Shown here piece by piece: positions 39,458 to 48,753 of a stretch of DNA of 64,000 bases. Below the pieces are notes generated by a model. The model saw only the letters and a list, made by a program, of their open reading frames with translations, was not told the origin of the DNA and searched no databases. The stretch's first letter is position 1. Every line of letters starts with the position of its first letter. Source of the stretch: DATFFO01 sp963772815 (GTDB lineage: Bacteria > Actinomycetota > Acidimicrobiia > Spongiisociales > ZC4RG35); contig CAVYYV010000004.1 of assembly GCA_963772815.1 (NCBI GenBank), positions 248,001-312,000 on the forward strand, given 5' to 3'. Position numbers and translations under genes: made by a program.

Positions 39458-41385
39458 AATGGCTCGATCCCGGACAGCGAGTCCGGGTTCTCCAGGCTGG
39501 ACGTGTCCCCCACTTCCTTGCCGAGCGCCAGTGCCTTGACGACCCTGCGCATGATCTTGGCGGAGCGGGTGCGGGGAAGGTCACCCACCAACCGCACGGC
39601 CGAGGGACGGAATGCTTTGCCCAGGGTTTGGGTGACGGCGTCAGACACTCGCTGCGCTAGATCCTGATCGGGCTCGACTCCGGGGGCTGGGACTGCGAAC
39701 ACGGCGACGGTCTCTCCCTTGATCGCATCCGGCACCCCCACCGCGGCCGCCATCACGATGTCGTCGAGCGCCACCACGGCCGACTCGATCTCCGCCGGGC
39801 CGACTCGCTTGCCGGCGATGTTCAGCGTGTCGTCTGAGCGACCGTGGAGATACCAGAAGCCGTCCTCGTCGATCGAGGCCCAGTCGCCGTGCACCCACAC
39901 GCCTTCGAGGCGCTCCCAGTAGGTGGCCAGATAGCGTTCGGGCTCCTTCCAGAAGCCTCTGGTCATTCCCGGCCAGGGGGCGCGCACCACCAGTTCACCC
40001 ACAGTGCCCCGCACCGGGTTGCCCTGGGCGTCGACAACATCGGCTGCCATACCCAGCGCGGGACCGCCGAGGGCGGTGGGCTTGATGCCCTGCAGCAAGT
40101 TCACCGACAGGATGCAGGCACCGATCTCGGTTCCACCGGAAAGGTTGACGATCGGCACCCGTTCCCGCCCCACCTCGCGGAACAGCCACCACCAGGGGTC
40201 GGGATTCCAGGGCTCGCCCGTCGAGCCGATCACCTTCAGCGAGGAGAGGTCGTGGCTGCGGGCCAGCTCGGCGCCGTGAGGCTGGAGGGCCCTGATGAGG
40301 GTGGGCGATATGCCCAGGTGGGTCAGTCGATGCTTGGCGACGATCTCCCAGATTCGGTCGGGTCCTGGGAAATCGGGCGCCCCGTCGAAAGTGGTGACGG
40401 CCGCTCCGTTGGCAAGCCCGGCCACAACCATCCATGGGCCCATGATCCAACCCATGTCGGTGGCCCACATCAGACGGTCTCCCGGGTGCAGGTCGGTTTG
40501 GAAGGCCCCCTCCTGGGCCAGCTTCACCGTCAACCCGCCATGAACCAGGATGGCCCCCTTCGGGCGGCCCGTGGTGCCGGAGGTGTAGGCGATGATTGCA
40601 GGGTGCTCAGAGGACACGGGCGTGGCGGGGACCGGGTCGGAGTCCAGCACCTCACGCCAGCTCACATCGCGACCTTCAGTCCGCGGTGCATCGCTACGTC
40701 CCGAGTAGGCCGCCACGATGACGTGGTCGACGCCGCCGCCGGCCGCGGTGATGGCGGCGTCTGCGGTTTCTTTCATTGGCACCCGGCGACCCCGCCGGGT
40801 GAAGCCATCGGCGCAGATCAGCACCCGCGGCCGGGGATCCTCCAGCCGGGCGGCCACTGCCTCGGCGCCGTAGCCGGAGAAGATCGGGATGAATATGGCA
40901 CCGACTCGAGCCGCTGCCAGGAGCGAGATCACCGCCTCGGCCGACATAGGCAGATACACGGCTACTGCATCGCCGGGAGTGATTCCCAGCCCGGTCAGGC
41001 CCCCGGCCAATCGGGACACCTCGTCATGCAGTTGGCCGAAGCTGAGCCGGCGGGACGTGCCGTCTTCACGTTCGGCGATCACGGCGACGGATTCTGGAGA
41101 CGTCTCTGCCCACCGGTCCACGCAGGCTTCGGACAGATTGATCCGCCCATCGACGAACCAGGTGGCCCACTCCGGCCCTCCGGACAGATCGGACACGGCC
41201 GTGAAGGGAGTCGAGAACGGGATCTCCAGATAGTCGACCACGGCCGACCAGAACCAGTCTGGGTCGGCGATCGACCGGCTCACCAGCTCTGAGTAGGTGG
41301 GGATCTGGTTTAGCTGCATGAACTCCGACGTCCTGGTTCGCTCCGCTCTCCGGGAATCGGCTCTCCACACGATTTGGTCGGCCAT
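39454..41385 (-). CDS. Acyl/acetyl-CoA synthetase (AMP-forming)
   Basis: 643-residue adenylate-forming ligase of the acetyl-CoA synthetase type. Core motifs in order: AIIAYTSGTTGRPKGAILVH (A3), NLSGGTEIGACILSV (A5), VWVHGDWASIDEDGFWYLHG (A7), DDTLNIAGKRVGPAEIES (A8) and LPRTRSAKIMRRVVKAL with the catalytic Lys (A10). An ACAS_N-like N-terminal stretch of about 90 residues (DPDWFWSAVVDYLEIPF) supports the acetyl/propionyl or acetoacetyl group rather than FadD. ATG at 41385 has AGGAG seven bases upstream. First gene of the unit with lysA; divergent from the M50 protease gene. Confidence 0.92.
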   Translation of the reverse strand: MADQIVWRADSRRAERTRTSEFMQLNQIPTYSELVSRSIADPDWFWSAVVDYLEIPFSTPFTAVSDLSGGPEWATWFVDGRINLSEACVDRWAETSPESVAVIAEREDGTSRRLSFGQLHDEVSRLAGGLTGLGITPGDAVAVYLPMSAEAVISLLAAARVGAIFIPIFSGYGAEAVAARLEDPRPRVLICADGFTRRGRRVPMKETADAAITAAGGGVDHVIVAAYSGRSDAPRTEGRDVSWREVLDSDPVPATPVSSEHPAIIAYTSGTTGRPKGAILVHGGLTVKLAQEGAFQTDLHPGDRLMWATDMGWIMGPWMVVAGLANGAAVTTFDGAPDFPGPDRIWEIVAKHRLTHLGISPTLIRALQPHGAELARSHDLSSLKVIGSTGEPWNPDPWWWLFREVGRERVPIVNLSGGTEIGACILSVNLLQGIKPTALGGPALGMAADVVDAQGNPVRGTVGELVVRAPWPGMTRGFWKEPERYLATYWERLEGVWVHGDWASIDEDGFWYLHGRSDDTLNIAGKRVGPAEIESAVVALDDIVMAAAVGVPDAIKGETVAVFAVPAPGVEPDQDLAQRVSDAVTQTLGKAFRPSAVRLVGDLPRTRSAKIMRRVVKALALGKEVGDTSSLENPDSLSGIEPL

Positions 41386-41480
41386 CTCGCTGCTCCTGGT
41401 GCCGGCTGATGTCAGCAGTGAGGGTATTCCCTCGCAGGGGCGGTTCTTGTCATGCCCTCTCGGTCGGCAAGACTGGGGCC

Positions 41481-43154
41481 ATGTCGACGGGTGCGGGCGC
41501 CGGACCGGGCGCGACCAACGGAAGAGCCTTCGTGTCTGCCGAGGGCATCGCCTTTCCTTTGGGCTCGATCCCCGTGTTGGTGCGATGGAGCCACTTCTTG
41601 TTGGTCGGATTGCTCGCCTGGCCGTTGCTGTCGACGCTCGTGTCGGAACCCGGGCTGTGGCAGGTGGCATTGCCCGCTCTGTTGGCCATCCCCGTTGCCG
41701 TCCTCTTGCACGAGCTGGGTCATGCCCTGGCCGCCGTCTACTTCCGGGGCCGGCCCAGGATCGAGCTGGTCCTGTTCGGGGGCTTGACCTACCCCAGCCT
41801 TCCCGCTGAGGTCGGCCCCGGTGAACGAGCAATGGTCTCGCTGGCCGGGCCCGTCGCCGGCCTGCTCTCGGGGGGAATCGTATGGCTGATCGCAGGGGGG
41901 CAGCCGGCCGTGCCTACACGGCTGGCGCCCGCGGCGGATGTGTTCGTCTGGGTGGCTGCGGTCTGGGGGGTGCTCAACCTGATTCCGCTCCCGGGTCTCG
42001 ATGGTGGGCACGTGCTCGACGGCGCTGCAGAGCGCTTCTTCGGCGCCCGCGGGATCCGGGCCGTGGCGGGCGTCAAGGCGGTAACGCTGGTCGCAGTTCT
42101 GATCGCCGTCTTCCATTACTGGGGACTCTTCTCCGCCCTCTGGATAGTGCTGATCCTCGGTCGCACCGGGGTGGCAGAGATCCAGCGTGGATGGGAGGAG
42201 CCGCAACGACAGCTCCTGCTCGATGCAATCGAGGCCTACCGGTCGGGCCGGCCGGAGGAAGCCTCCCGTCTGTTGGAGGCGGCCGGGGACTCGCTACGCG
42301 ATCCAAGCCTGCGCGCCACCTCGGCCGATCTGCGATGGCGGTTGGCGGTGGACCGGGAGGACTGGGCGACGGTGGCCGAGCTGGGTGAGGCGGCGGCCGG
42401 CTCCGATCAATCTCGGCTGCTCACCCTGGCCCGGGCATACATACGGCTGGGGCGATCCGCCGAGGCAGAGGCCCTGGCGCGTTCGGTCGACACCCTCCCG
42501 GCGCAAGCGATCGAAGCCGAGGCACTGGTCCGCCAGGATCTGGCCGGGCACGTCGAGATCGCAGGACCCGATGAAGCCGAGGCCATCTTGAGCCGGTCCA
42601 TGGCCCTGATCCACGACGGAGACGAAGCGACGGGGTCGGCGCTGGCGCGCCTGGCGGCAACGTCCCCGTCGGCCGACGCTGGGACCCGGGCCCGCGCCCT
42701 GATGCAGTTGGGGGAAGACGATTCCGTCGACGACCTCCTGGACGATGTCCCGCCGTCGGAGCGATGGGGATTGAAGCTGGAGCGGGCGGGCAGGCAGGGT
42801 GTGGACCTGGCTCCTCTGCTGAGAGCCGGGCCCGAGCAGGGTATCGATCCCGGCGCTGCCCTGGCGGCACAGCTGAGATTGCATCAGGCGGGCCGGTGGG
42901 AGCAGGCGATCGAACTAGGGAGATGGCTGGAGGGGCGGGTGCCGGGTGGGATGCGTGGCATTGTGGCCTACAACCTGGCGTGTTCCCAGGCCCGGTCGGG
43001 CTCGGCGGATGCCGCCCTGGCGACGCTGCGGAAGGCGTTCGGATCGGATCTCCCTGAGGCGGCACTTTCGGACCCGGATCTGGCCGGCGTCCGAAAACTG
43101 CCCGGGTTCTCCATCGGCCCGCCCTCGGCTGCCGTATACCCTGACCGGCCATGA
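41481..43154 (+). CDS. Site-2-type M50 metalloprotease fused to TPR-like C-terminal region
   Basis: 557-residue membrane protein. Residues about 20-235 form an intramembrane zinc protease: LLHELGHALAAVYFRGRPR with HExxH near residue 85, and LNLIPLPGLDGGHVLDGAAE with the third ligand Asp. Several hydrophobic helices surround them. Residues about 240-540 are a soluble helical repeat region rich in Ala/Leu/Arg that looks TPR-like (LDAIEAYRSGRPEEASRLLE, LTLARAYIRLGRSAEAEALA, AYNLACSQARSGSADAALAT). S2P enzymes cut membrane-bound regulators; the helical part probably binds a partner. ATG at 41481. Overlaps the AI-2E gene by 4 nt. Confidence 0.88.
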   Translation: MSTGAGAGPGATNGRAFVSAEGIAFPLGSIPVLVRWSHFLLVGLLAWPLLSTLVSEPGLWQVALPALLAIPVAVLLHELGHALAAVYFRGRPRIELVLFGGLTYPSLPAEVGPGERAMVSLAGPVAGLLSGGIVWLIAGGQPAVPTRLAPAADVFVWVAAVWGVLNLIPLPGLDGGHVLDGAAERFFGARGIRAVAGVKAVTLVAVLIAVFHYWGLFSALWIVLILGRTGVAEIQRGWEEPQRQLLLDAIEAYRSGRPEEASRLLEAAGDSLRDPSLRATSADLRWRLAVDREDWATVAELGEAAAGSDQSRLLTLARAYIRLGRSAEAEALARSVDTLPAQAIEAEALVRQDLAGHVEIAGPDEAEAILSRSMALIHDGDEATGSALARLAATSPSADAGTRARALMQLGEDDSVDDLLDDVPPSERWGLKLERAGRQGVDLAPLLRAGPEQGIDPGAALAAQLRLHQAGRWEQAIELGRWLEGRVPGGMRGIVAYNLACSQARSGSADAALATLRKAFGSDLPEAALSDPDLAGVRKLPGFSIGPPSAAVYPDRP

Positions 43155-44299
43155 CGTCCGAGCTGAACTCGACCCGGGCGCTGCGGCGGGCTGCGCTGAC
43201 TATCGCCCTCACCCTGCTAGCGGTTCTGGCGGTCCTGTGGTTCTTGCTTCAGATCCGCTCATTGCTCTACATGGTCTTCGTAGCCCTGTTCATCTCGGTT
43301 GCCATCGAACCGGCGGTGCAGTTCCTCGATCGCCGTGGGTGGCGCAGGGGCGTGGCCACCGGAGCGGTGTTCCTGGGAGTGGCGGTCTTGGGAGTAGCTC
43401 TGGTGGCCCTGGTGGTGCCGGTGGTCATCTCCCAGGTCGTGGGTCTGGTCCAGGACCTCCCCGGCTACATCAACACACTGGAACAGCAGGTGGGGAGCTG
43501 GCTGGGCATCGATCTGCTCTCCCCCCAGGCCGCCTCGCAGTTCGACACCCTGGCCTCGATCATCCAGAATTTCGGCTCGGGAATCGCGGGCGGGCTGGTG
43601 GGTTTGGGGTCCACGGTGCTCGGAGCCACGTTCCAGTTCTTCACGATTGCCTTGTTCTCGTTCTACATGGTGGCGGAGGGGCCGGCTCTGCGACGCACCG
43701 TGCTGTCTTTCCTTCCGGCCAATCGCCAGCGCGAGGCGCTCAGGGTGTGGGAGATAGCGGTGGAGAAGACCGGCGGATACGTCTACAGCCGTCTGATCCT
43801 GGCGGTGTTGTCGGGCACATTCACCACGGTGCTCCTCCGCTTGCTCGATGTGCCCTTTGCGATCGCGCTCGGTGTGTGGGTGGGAGTTCTGAGCCAGTTC
43901 GTGCCCGTGATCGGCACCTATCTGGGAGCGGTGCTTCCCGTGCTGGTCGCTCTGGCGGATACCCCCATCAAGGCACTGTGGGTGATAGTGGGCCTGGTGG
44001 CCTATCAGCAGGTCGAAAACCTCCTGATCGGGCCCCGCGTCACGTCTCGCACCATGGCGATCCATCCGGCGGTCTCGATCGGCGCCATCGTCGTGGGTGC
44101 CTCCCTGATGGGAGCCACCGGCGTGGTTCTGGCACTGCCGGTGGCGGCGGTGATCCAGGCAGTGATTTCGACCACCATCGAGCGGCATCGAGTCATCGAG
44201 GAAGCCGATCGCGATCACACTCGGGGTGGCTCCGAGGACGAAGTGCACGACCCCGACCACGGGAGGGGCCCGACCGATCCGCGCGGGGCCTCCGAGTAG
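43151..44299 (+). CDS. AI-2E family (PerM-like) transporter
   Basis: 382-residue membrane protein with about eight helices. Typical blocks: LLYMVFVALFISVAIEPAVQ with FLDRRGWRRGVAT early on, a long amphipathic extramembrane segment in the middle, TIALFSFYMVAEGPALRR, and the conserved end LAVLSGTFTTVLLRLLDVPF, GAVLPVLVALADTPIKALWV and QVENLLIGPRVTSRTMAIHP. Family members export autoinducer-2 or act as Na+/H+ exchangers; the substrate here is open. ATG overlaps the M50 stop (ATGA), so the two are co-expressed. A charged tail of about 40 residues closes the protein. Confidence 0.92.
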   Translation: MTSELNSTRALRRAALTIALTLLAVLAVLWFLLQIRSLLYMVFVALFISVAIEPAVQFLDRRGWRRGVATGAVFLGVAVLGVALVALVVPVVISQVVGLVQDLPGYINTLEQQVGSWLGIDLLSPQAASQFDTLASIIQNFGSGIAGGLVGLGSTVLGATFQFFTIALFSFYMVAEGPALRRTVLSFLPANRQREALRVWEIAVEKTGGYVYSRLILAVLSGTFTTVLLRLLDVPFAIALGVWVGVLSQFVPVIGTYLGAVLPVLVALADTPIKALWVIVGLVAYQQVENLLIGPRVTSRTMAIHPAVSIGAIVVGASLMGATGVVLALPVAAVIQAVISTTIERHRVIEEADRDHTRGGSEDEVHDPDHGRGPTDPRGASE

Positions 44300-44329
44300 T
44301 TGCAGCGACTCGCGATCGGGGTCTATGCT
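44300..44329 (+). promoter_or_regulatory. Candidate promoter of the ABC importer operon
   Basis: TTGCAG (44300-44305) and TATGCT (44324-44329) lie 18 nt apart, about 60 nt before the binding-protein start. Matches to consensus are moderate. Confidence 0.4.
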
Positions 44330-44389
44330 CGATCGCATAAGCGTGGGGTCTGACCCGCGTTCGAATGCACCCAGAGAAGAGGGAAATCG

Positions 44390-46333
44390 ATGACTGCAAC
44401 TAAAAAGAAGGCGTCGTTTGTGCGCCTCCTCGCAATCGTCGCCGTACTGGCTCTCGTCGCCGCCGCTTGTACAAGCGGCGGTACTTCTGAGACGACGAGT
44501 CCAGGCGGTAGCGGGGAGACGACCACCACCGCCGGTGGTGGCGGCACAGAGACGACCACCCCGATGACCGAGACCACCGCCGGAGGCACTGGCGCCGCTA
44601 TTGATACCTACACAATGGGTATCTTCGAGGACATGACCACCGACAACTACTGGAACTCGGTGGACAGCACCGGCTCCACTGTGTGGAATGCCTACGTTCT
44701 CACGCCGACCAAGGGCGCCATGTACACCCTGAACTACCCGGGCCTCGAGGTCGCTCCCGACCTGGCTGCCAGCCAGCTGCCCGAAGCGGTCCAGGAAGGC
44801 GATGTGTGGACTGCAACCGTGCCCCTGAGGGACGGGATCCAGTTCAGTGATGGAACTCCCGTCACCGCCAACGATGTGGCGTTCACCTGGCACGCCGCGG
44901 TCGACTTGGAACTGGGCGGAAGCTGGCCCGACTTCGTCGACACCGATGTCGTGACCAACGTCGAGGCCGTTGATGACAGCACCGTGAAGGTGACCTTCAA
45001 CGCTGAGCCCGGCCTCTCGATCTGGGGCCCGGGAACCGGCGTTCCCTTCTTGCCCATCATGTCTGAGGCCTTCTGGGGTCCGGTGGTGGAGCAGGCCAAG
45101 GGAACCGACAGCCCGGCCGACACCTTGCGTGCCGCCTCCGGTGTGGGAGATCCGTCCTCCGGATCGACCGTGTTCTCCGACCGCCAGGAAGGCTCCTTTG
45201 CCGCCACCACGGCCAACCCGAATTACGCCCACAAGGGCGAGACGGTCGAGTCCGGTGGCGTGACCTACACCGATGGGCCCTTCGCCAACAACTTCCAGTT
45301 CAGCCTCTACGGGGCACAGGACCAGGCTGTCCTGGCTCTGGGACAGGGCGAGACCCAGTTCCTGTTGAACCCGCTGGGGATGCAGCGCGGCCTCCAGGAG
45401 CAGGTGACCGGTAACCCGGACCTGACCGCCGTCGTCAACCCGACCAACGGGTTCCGCTACCTGGCGTTCAACCTGACCAGGGCCCCGATGAGCGACCTGG
45501 CCTTCCGTAAGGCCCTGTCGGTGATCATCGACAAGGAGTTCGTGACTCAGAACGTGCTCCAGGGCGTGGCCTTCCCCGTCTACACGATGGTGCCTGAGGG
45601 CAACGAGGCCTGGTACAACCCCGATGTGGCGTCCCAGATCGAGGAGCAGCAGATGGCAGGTGCCTCCACCGGCGACCGTGTCAAGGCTGCTGTGCAGATC
45701 CTCAAGGACGCCGGCTACACCTGGGAGACCGAGCCGACTGTGGACGCCGACGGCAACGTGACGGCGGGATCCGGGATCATGGACCCCGATGGGAACGTGA
45801 TCCCTCAGATCTCGGTCGAGACCCCGACCGCGGCGTACGACCCGTTGCGGGCCGCCTTCGGCACCGCAATCTCCGGGTTCGCCCGCCAGATCGGCATCAA
45901 CCTGGTGTCGCTGCCGACGGACTTCAACCAGATCGTGCAGGACGTGTTCGTTCCCGATGACAGTGGGAACCTGAACTACGACATGTACATCCTCGGTTGG
46001 TCGCTCGGTAACCCGGCCCTGCCCACGTTCCACGAGGCGTTCTTCGCTTCGAAGAACCTCACCGTGGTCAACGACGGCAACAACAACACCGGATACGAGA
46101 ACGCGGACTTCGATGCCCTGGTGGACCAGTTCAACGCTGCGACGGATACGCAGAGCGCGTATGACCTGATTTCGCAGATGGAGACGAACCTGGCGGACAA
46201 CCTCCCGTATGTGACGTTGTTCGACACCGGCATCCTGGAGTTCTACAACAACGGTTTGAAGTACCCCTTCACCGAAACGTTGGGTGGCCTCCAGTACATC
46301 AACGGCGCACCGTCGTTCGTGACGTCGTCCTGA
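44390..46333 (+). CDS. ABC transporter substrate-binding lipoprotein (SBP_bac_5, peptide/oligosaccharide type)
   Basis: 647-residue extracellular solute-binding protein. Signal peptide after a Lys-rich start (MTATKKKASFVRLLAIVAVL) with lipobox VAAAC; a Thr/Gly/Glu linker; then a family-5 binding fold: WTATVPLRDGIQFSDGTPVT with ANDVAFTW, FRYLAFNLTRAPMSDLAFRK with ALSVIIDKEFV, and AAVQILKDAGYTWE near the hinge. Such proteins carry di- or oligopeptides, or plant-type oligosaccharides in some actinobacteria; the ligand is not readable. AGAGGGAAA is the ribosome site. Followed by two hairpins that probably let this gene be made in excess over the membrane parts. Confidence 0.95.
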   Translation: MTATKKKASFVRLLAIVAVLALVAAACTSGGTSETTSPGGSGETTTTAGGGGTETTTPMTETTAGGTGAAIDTYTMGIFEDMTTDNYWNSVDSTGSTVWNAYVLTPTKGAMYTLNYPGLEVAPDLAASQLPEAVQEGDVWTATVPLRDGIQFSDGTPVTANDVAFTWHAAVDLELGGSWPDFVDTDVVTNVEAVDDSTVKVTFNAEPGLSIWGPGTGVPFLPIMSEAFWGPVVEQAKGTDSPADTLRAASGVGDPSSGSTVFSDRQEGSFAATTANPNYAHKGETVESGGVTYTDGPFANNFQFSLYGAQDQAVLALGQGETQFLLNPLGMQRGLQEQVTGNPDLTAVVNPTNGFRYLAFNLTRAPMSDLAFRKALSVIIDKEFVTQNVLQGVAFPVYTMVPEGNEAWYNPDVASQIEEQQMAGASTGDRVKAAVQILKDAGYTWETEPTVDADGNVTAGSGIMDPDGNVIPQISVETPTAAYDPLRAAFGTAISGFARQIGINLVSLPTDFNQIVQDVFVPDDSGNLNYDMYILGWSLGNPALPTFHEAFFASKNLTVVNDGNNNTGYENADFDALVDQFNAATDTQSAYDLISQMETNLADNLPYVTLFDTGILEFYNNGLKYPFTETLGGLQYINGAPSFVTSS

Positions 46334-46345
46334 CCGGCAACTGAT

Positions 46346-46385
46346 GGAGGTGGTGGCCATGGCCCCGGGCCCGGTCACCACCTCC
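46346..46385 (+). terminator. First hairpin between binding-protein and permease genes
   Basis: GGAGGTGGTG (46346-46355) pairs with CACCACCTCC (46376-46385), with a self-complementary GC-rich loop of 20 nt. It begins 12 nt after the stop codon. Confidence 0.65.
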
Positions 46386-46390
46386 TACCG

Positions 46391-46421
46391 CTTCTTCCCA
46401 CCCGGACCGGGTGGGAAGAAG
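46391..46421 (+). terminator. Second, 13-bp hairpin between binding-protein and permease genes
   Basis: CTTCTTCCCACCC (46391-46403) pairs perfectly with 46409-46421 over a 5-nt loop, five bases after the first hairpin. Together they look like an intra-operon attenuator or RNA-stabilising element. Confidence 0.7.
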
Positions 46422-46447
46422 CCCAACCCCGGGACGGAACGCTCTAC

Positions 46448-47611
46448 ATGACCAAATTCCTCATTCGCCGGTTCGTGCAGATGGCCCTTCTCTTCGTGGC
46501 CTTTCTGACGATCCTGTTCTTCCTCCTGCAGGCGATGCCCGGCGATGTAAGCCAGCGTCTGATCGGCGACCCGACCATCCCTCCTGAGCAGCGCGAGATC
46601 CTGCGCCACACTCTCGGCCTGGACAAGCCGCTGTTCATGCAATATCTGATCTACCTCAAGAACTTCTTTTCCATCCCACCCCAGTTCGGAAAGAGTTTCA
46701 CCCACTATCCGACCGACGTATCGACGGTGATCGCCGATGCCCTGCCCCGAACGCTGGTGTTGTTTCTGGCCGCCACCGTCCTCGCCTTCTGGCTGGGTTT
46801 CAAGAGCGGCAAGCTGATCGCCTGGAGACGAGGCGGGACGACCGAGCAGACCTACATCGTGGGCGGGGTGTTCCTCCAGACGGTGTTCTACCCCTGGTTC
46901 GCCCTGGTCATGCTGTGGCTGTTCGGCTCGGTGCTGGCTTGGTTCCCGATCGGCAAGTTCCTCACCGTCGCCCTGTGGCGGGGCGCTCCGTTCCAGTCGA
47001 CCCACGTGTTCAACCTGCTGATACTCTCGGTGTTCGTGGCGATGGGCCTGTTTGGCCTGGGCAGGGCCGCGTTGTCCCGTATCACTCCCGATCCCATCAT
47101 CCAGGACCGCTACAAGCGCGTGGTGGCGCTGGTGATCCTGGTGGGTGTGATCGTCTTCTGGTACACGTCGTCGATGCGGACCTACGCCTGGGACATCGTC
47201 TATCACACCATCCTCCCCGTCATGACACTGGCCCTGGTCGCGTTCGGGGCGACGATGTTGATCACACGTAGCTCCATGCTCGAGACCCTGGCCGAGGACT
47301 ACATCCTCACCGCCCGGGCCAAGGGACTGCCCGAACGCGTGGTTCGTGACCGCCACGCCGCCCGCAACGCCATGCTTCCGGTCACCACGTCGCTGGTGCT
47401 AGCGCTGGCTTTCGTGATTGGGGGCGGGATCGTCACCGAGAACGTCTTCTCCTGGCCGGGGATCGGGACGCTGCTGCTCAACTCGGTTACCAACAACGAC
47501 ATACCCCTGGCGATGGGGATCCTGACCATCGTCGGCGTGCTGGCTCTGCTTGGCCATCTGGTGGCCGATATCCTCTACACGATCCTGGACCCGCGGATCC
47601 GGGTGTCATGA
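46448..47611 (+). CDS. ABC permease 1 (DppB-type)
   Basis: 387-residue membrane subunit of the oligopeptide importer. N-terminal KFLIRRFVQMALLFVAFLTI is the usual DppB start helix, AMPGDVSQRLIGDPTIPPEQ with REILRHTLGLDKPLF follows, and the cytoplasmic coupling loop is TARAKGLPERVVRDRHAARN (E-A-A-like). The end GIGTLLLNSVTNNDIPLAMG is also typical. The central part between helices 3 and 4 is longer than in E. coli DppB. It pairs with permease 2 just downstream. Confidence 0.94.
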   Translation: MTKFLIRRFVQMALLFVAFLTILFFLLQAMPGDVSQRLIGDPTIPPEQREILRHTLGLDKPLFMQYLIYLKNFFSIPPQFGKSFTHYPTDVSTVIADALPRTLVLFLAATVLAFWLGFKSGKLIAWRRGGTTEQTYIVGGVFLQTVFYPWFALVMLWLFGSVLAWFPIGKFLTVALWRGAPFQSTHVFNLLILSVFVAMGLFGLGRAALSRITPDPIIQDRYKRVVALVILVGVIVFWYTSSMRTYAWDIVYHTILPVMTLALVAFGATMLITRSSMLETLAEDYILTARAKGLPERVVRDRHAARNAMLPVTTSLVLALAFVIGGGIVTENVFSWPGIGTLLLNSVTNNDIPLAMGILTIVGVLALLGHLVADILYTILDPRIRVS

Positions 47612-47621
47612 AAGATCTGGT

Positions 47622-48746
47622 ATGAGCATCCAAGAGCGAGCCGAGACCACCGAGCCGGACCGGACCCTTGCTGACCTGGCCGAGGGGACGGCCATCGCCC
47701 GGGTACCACTGTGGAGGATCCGTTGGCGACTGTTTCGCCGCTCCTTCTCCCGCAACTGGACCCTGTTCCGGGAGAACCGCATCGGAATGGTGGGCCTGGT
47801 CATGATCGCCATCTTTGCCCTCATGGCCATCGCTCATCCCATCCTCATGGCCACGGTTTGGGATCCTGGGGTGTATGACCCGGTCCGTGGTTACGACGCC
47901 GTCGAGTCGCAGGTAACCGTGGTGGAGGAAGTCACCGATCCGTCCACCCAGATCTCTCTCCAGGACGCCAAGCTCCAGTTCAATCCCCTGGTCAAGATGG
48001 GGGAGACCCTGACAGCCGTGGTTCAGCCTGCCCCGCCCAGTACCAGCGGCGAACATCCCCACTATCTGGGAACCGACCCCCAGGGCCGGGACGTCTTCTC
48101 CCAGTTGCTCTACTCCACCCGGGCCGCCTTCCTGCTGGGGGCGATCGCCGCCTTGACCACGGTTCTCATCGCCACCACCGTGGGCTCGATCGCCGCCTAC
48201 TACGGGGGTTTCATCGACAGCGCCTTCATGCGGTTCGCCGATTTGATCCTGCTCATGCCGCTTCTCCCGGTGCTATTCGTCATGGGCCCAACGTTCGGCC
48301 TGAATATGCTCACCCTGGGTCTGGTGATCGGTTTCGTCAACGGGTTCGGTGGGGTGGCGATCGTGCTCAAATCCCAGGCTCTGGCGGTCAAGGTCAAGCC
48401 CTACATCGACGCCGCCAAGGTGGCCGGGGGAAGCAACTGGCACGTGATTTCCCGCCACATAATCCCCAACGTCCTGCCGCTCAGCTTCCTCTACATGATG
48501 TTCGGGGTCACCGAGGCCATCGCAATAGAGGCCACCCTGTCGTTCTTCGGGTTGCTCAACGTGAAGATGACCTGGGGCCTGATGATCAACACCGCCCAGT
48601 CCAACGGCTACCTCCTCAGCGGTATCAACTACTGGTGGCTGCTGTTCCCGGCCGGACTGGCCGTGTCCTTCCTGGCCTTCGCCTTCTTCATCGTGGGCCG
48701 CGGAATGGACGAAGTGATCAACCCCCGCCTACGGGCCAGGAATTGA
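47622..48746 (+). CDS. ABC permease 2 (DppC-type)
   Basis: 374-residue membrane subunit. N-terminal basic stretch RWRLFRRSFSRNWTLFRENR precedes the first helix; a periplasmic insert of about 100 residues follows; then HPHYLGTDPQGRDVFSQLLY, the hallmark of DppC-type permeases, and the coupling loop AAKVAGGSNWHVISRHIIPN. ATG at 47622 lies 10 bp after permease 1. Its own stop is 8 bp before the first ATPase gene. Confidence 0.94.
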   Translation: MSIQERAETTEPDRTLADLAEGTAIARVPLWRIRWRLFRRSFSRNWTLFRENRIGMVGLVMIAIFALMAIAHPILMATVWDPGVYDPVRGYDAVESQVTVVEEVTDPSTQISLQDAKLQFNPLVKMGETLTAVVQPAPPSTSGEHPHYLGTDPQGRDVFSQLLYSTRAAFLLGAIAALTTVLIATTVGSIAAYYGGFIDSAFMRFADLILLMPLLPVLFVMGPTFGLNMLTLGLVIGFVNGFGGVAIVLKSQALAVKVKPYIDAAKVAGGSNWHVISRHIIPNVLPLSFLYMMFGVTEAIAIEATLSFFGLLNVKMTWGLMINTAQSNGYLLSGINYWWLLFPAGLAVSFLAFAFFIVGRGMDEVINPRLRARN

Positions 48747-48753
48747 CCCGCCT

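Noticed and set aside
44354..44372. GTTCGAATGC resembling a tRNA T-loop
   Set aside because: No acceptor, D- or anticodon stems can be formed around it; it is the leader of the binding-protein gene.
43259..46381. 1040-codon open frame antisense to the AI-2E and binding-protein genes
   Set aside because: It mirrors two well-supported genes, has His/Gly/Arg-heavy shadow composition and no family features. GC-rich DNA often gives such antisense frames.
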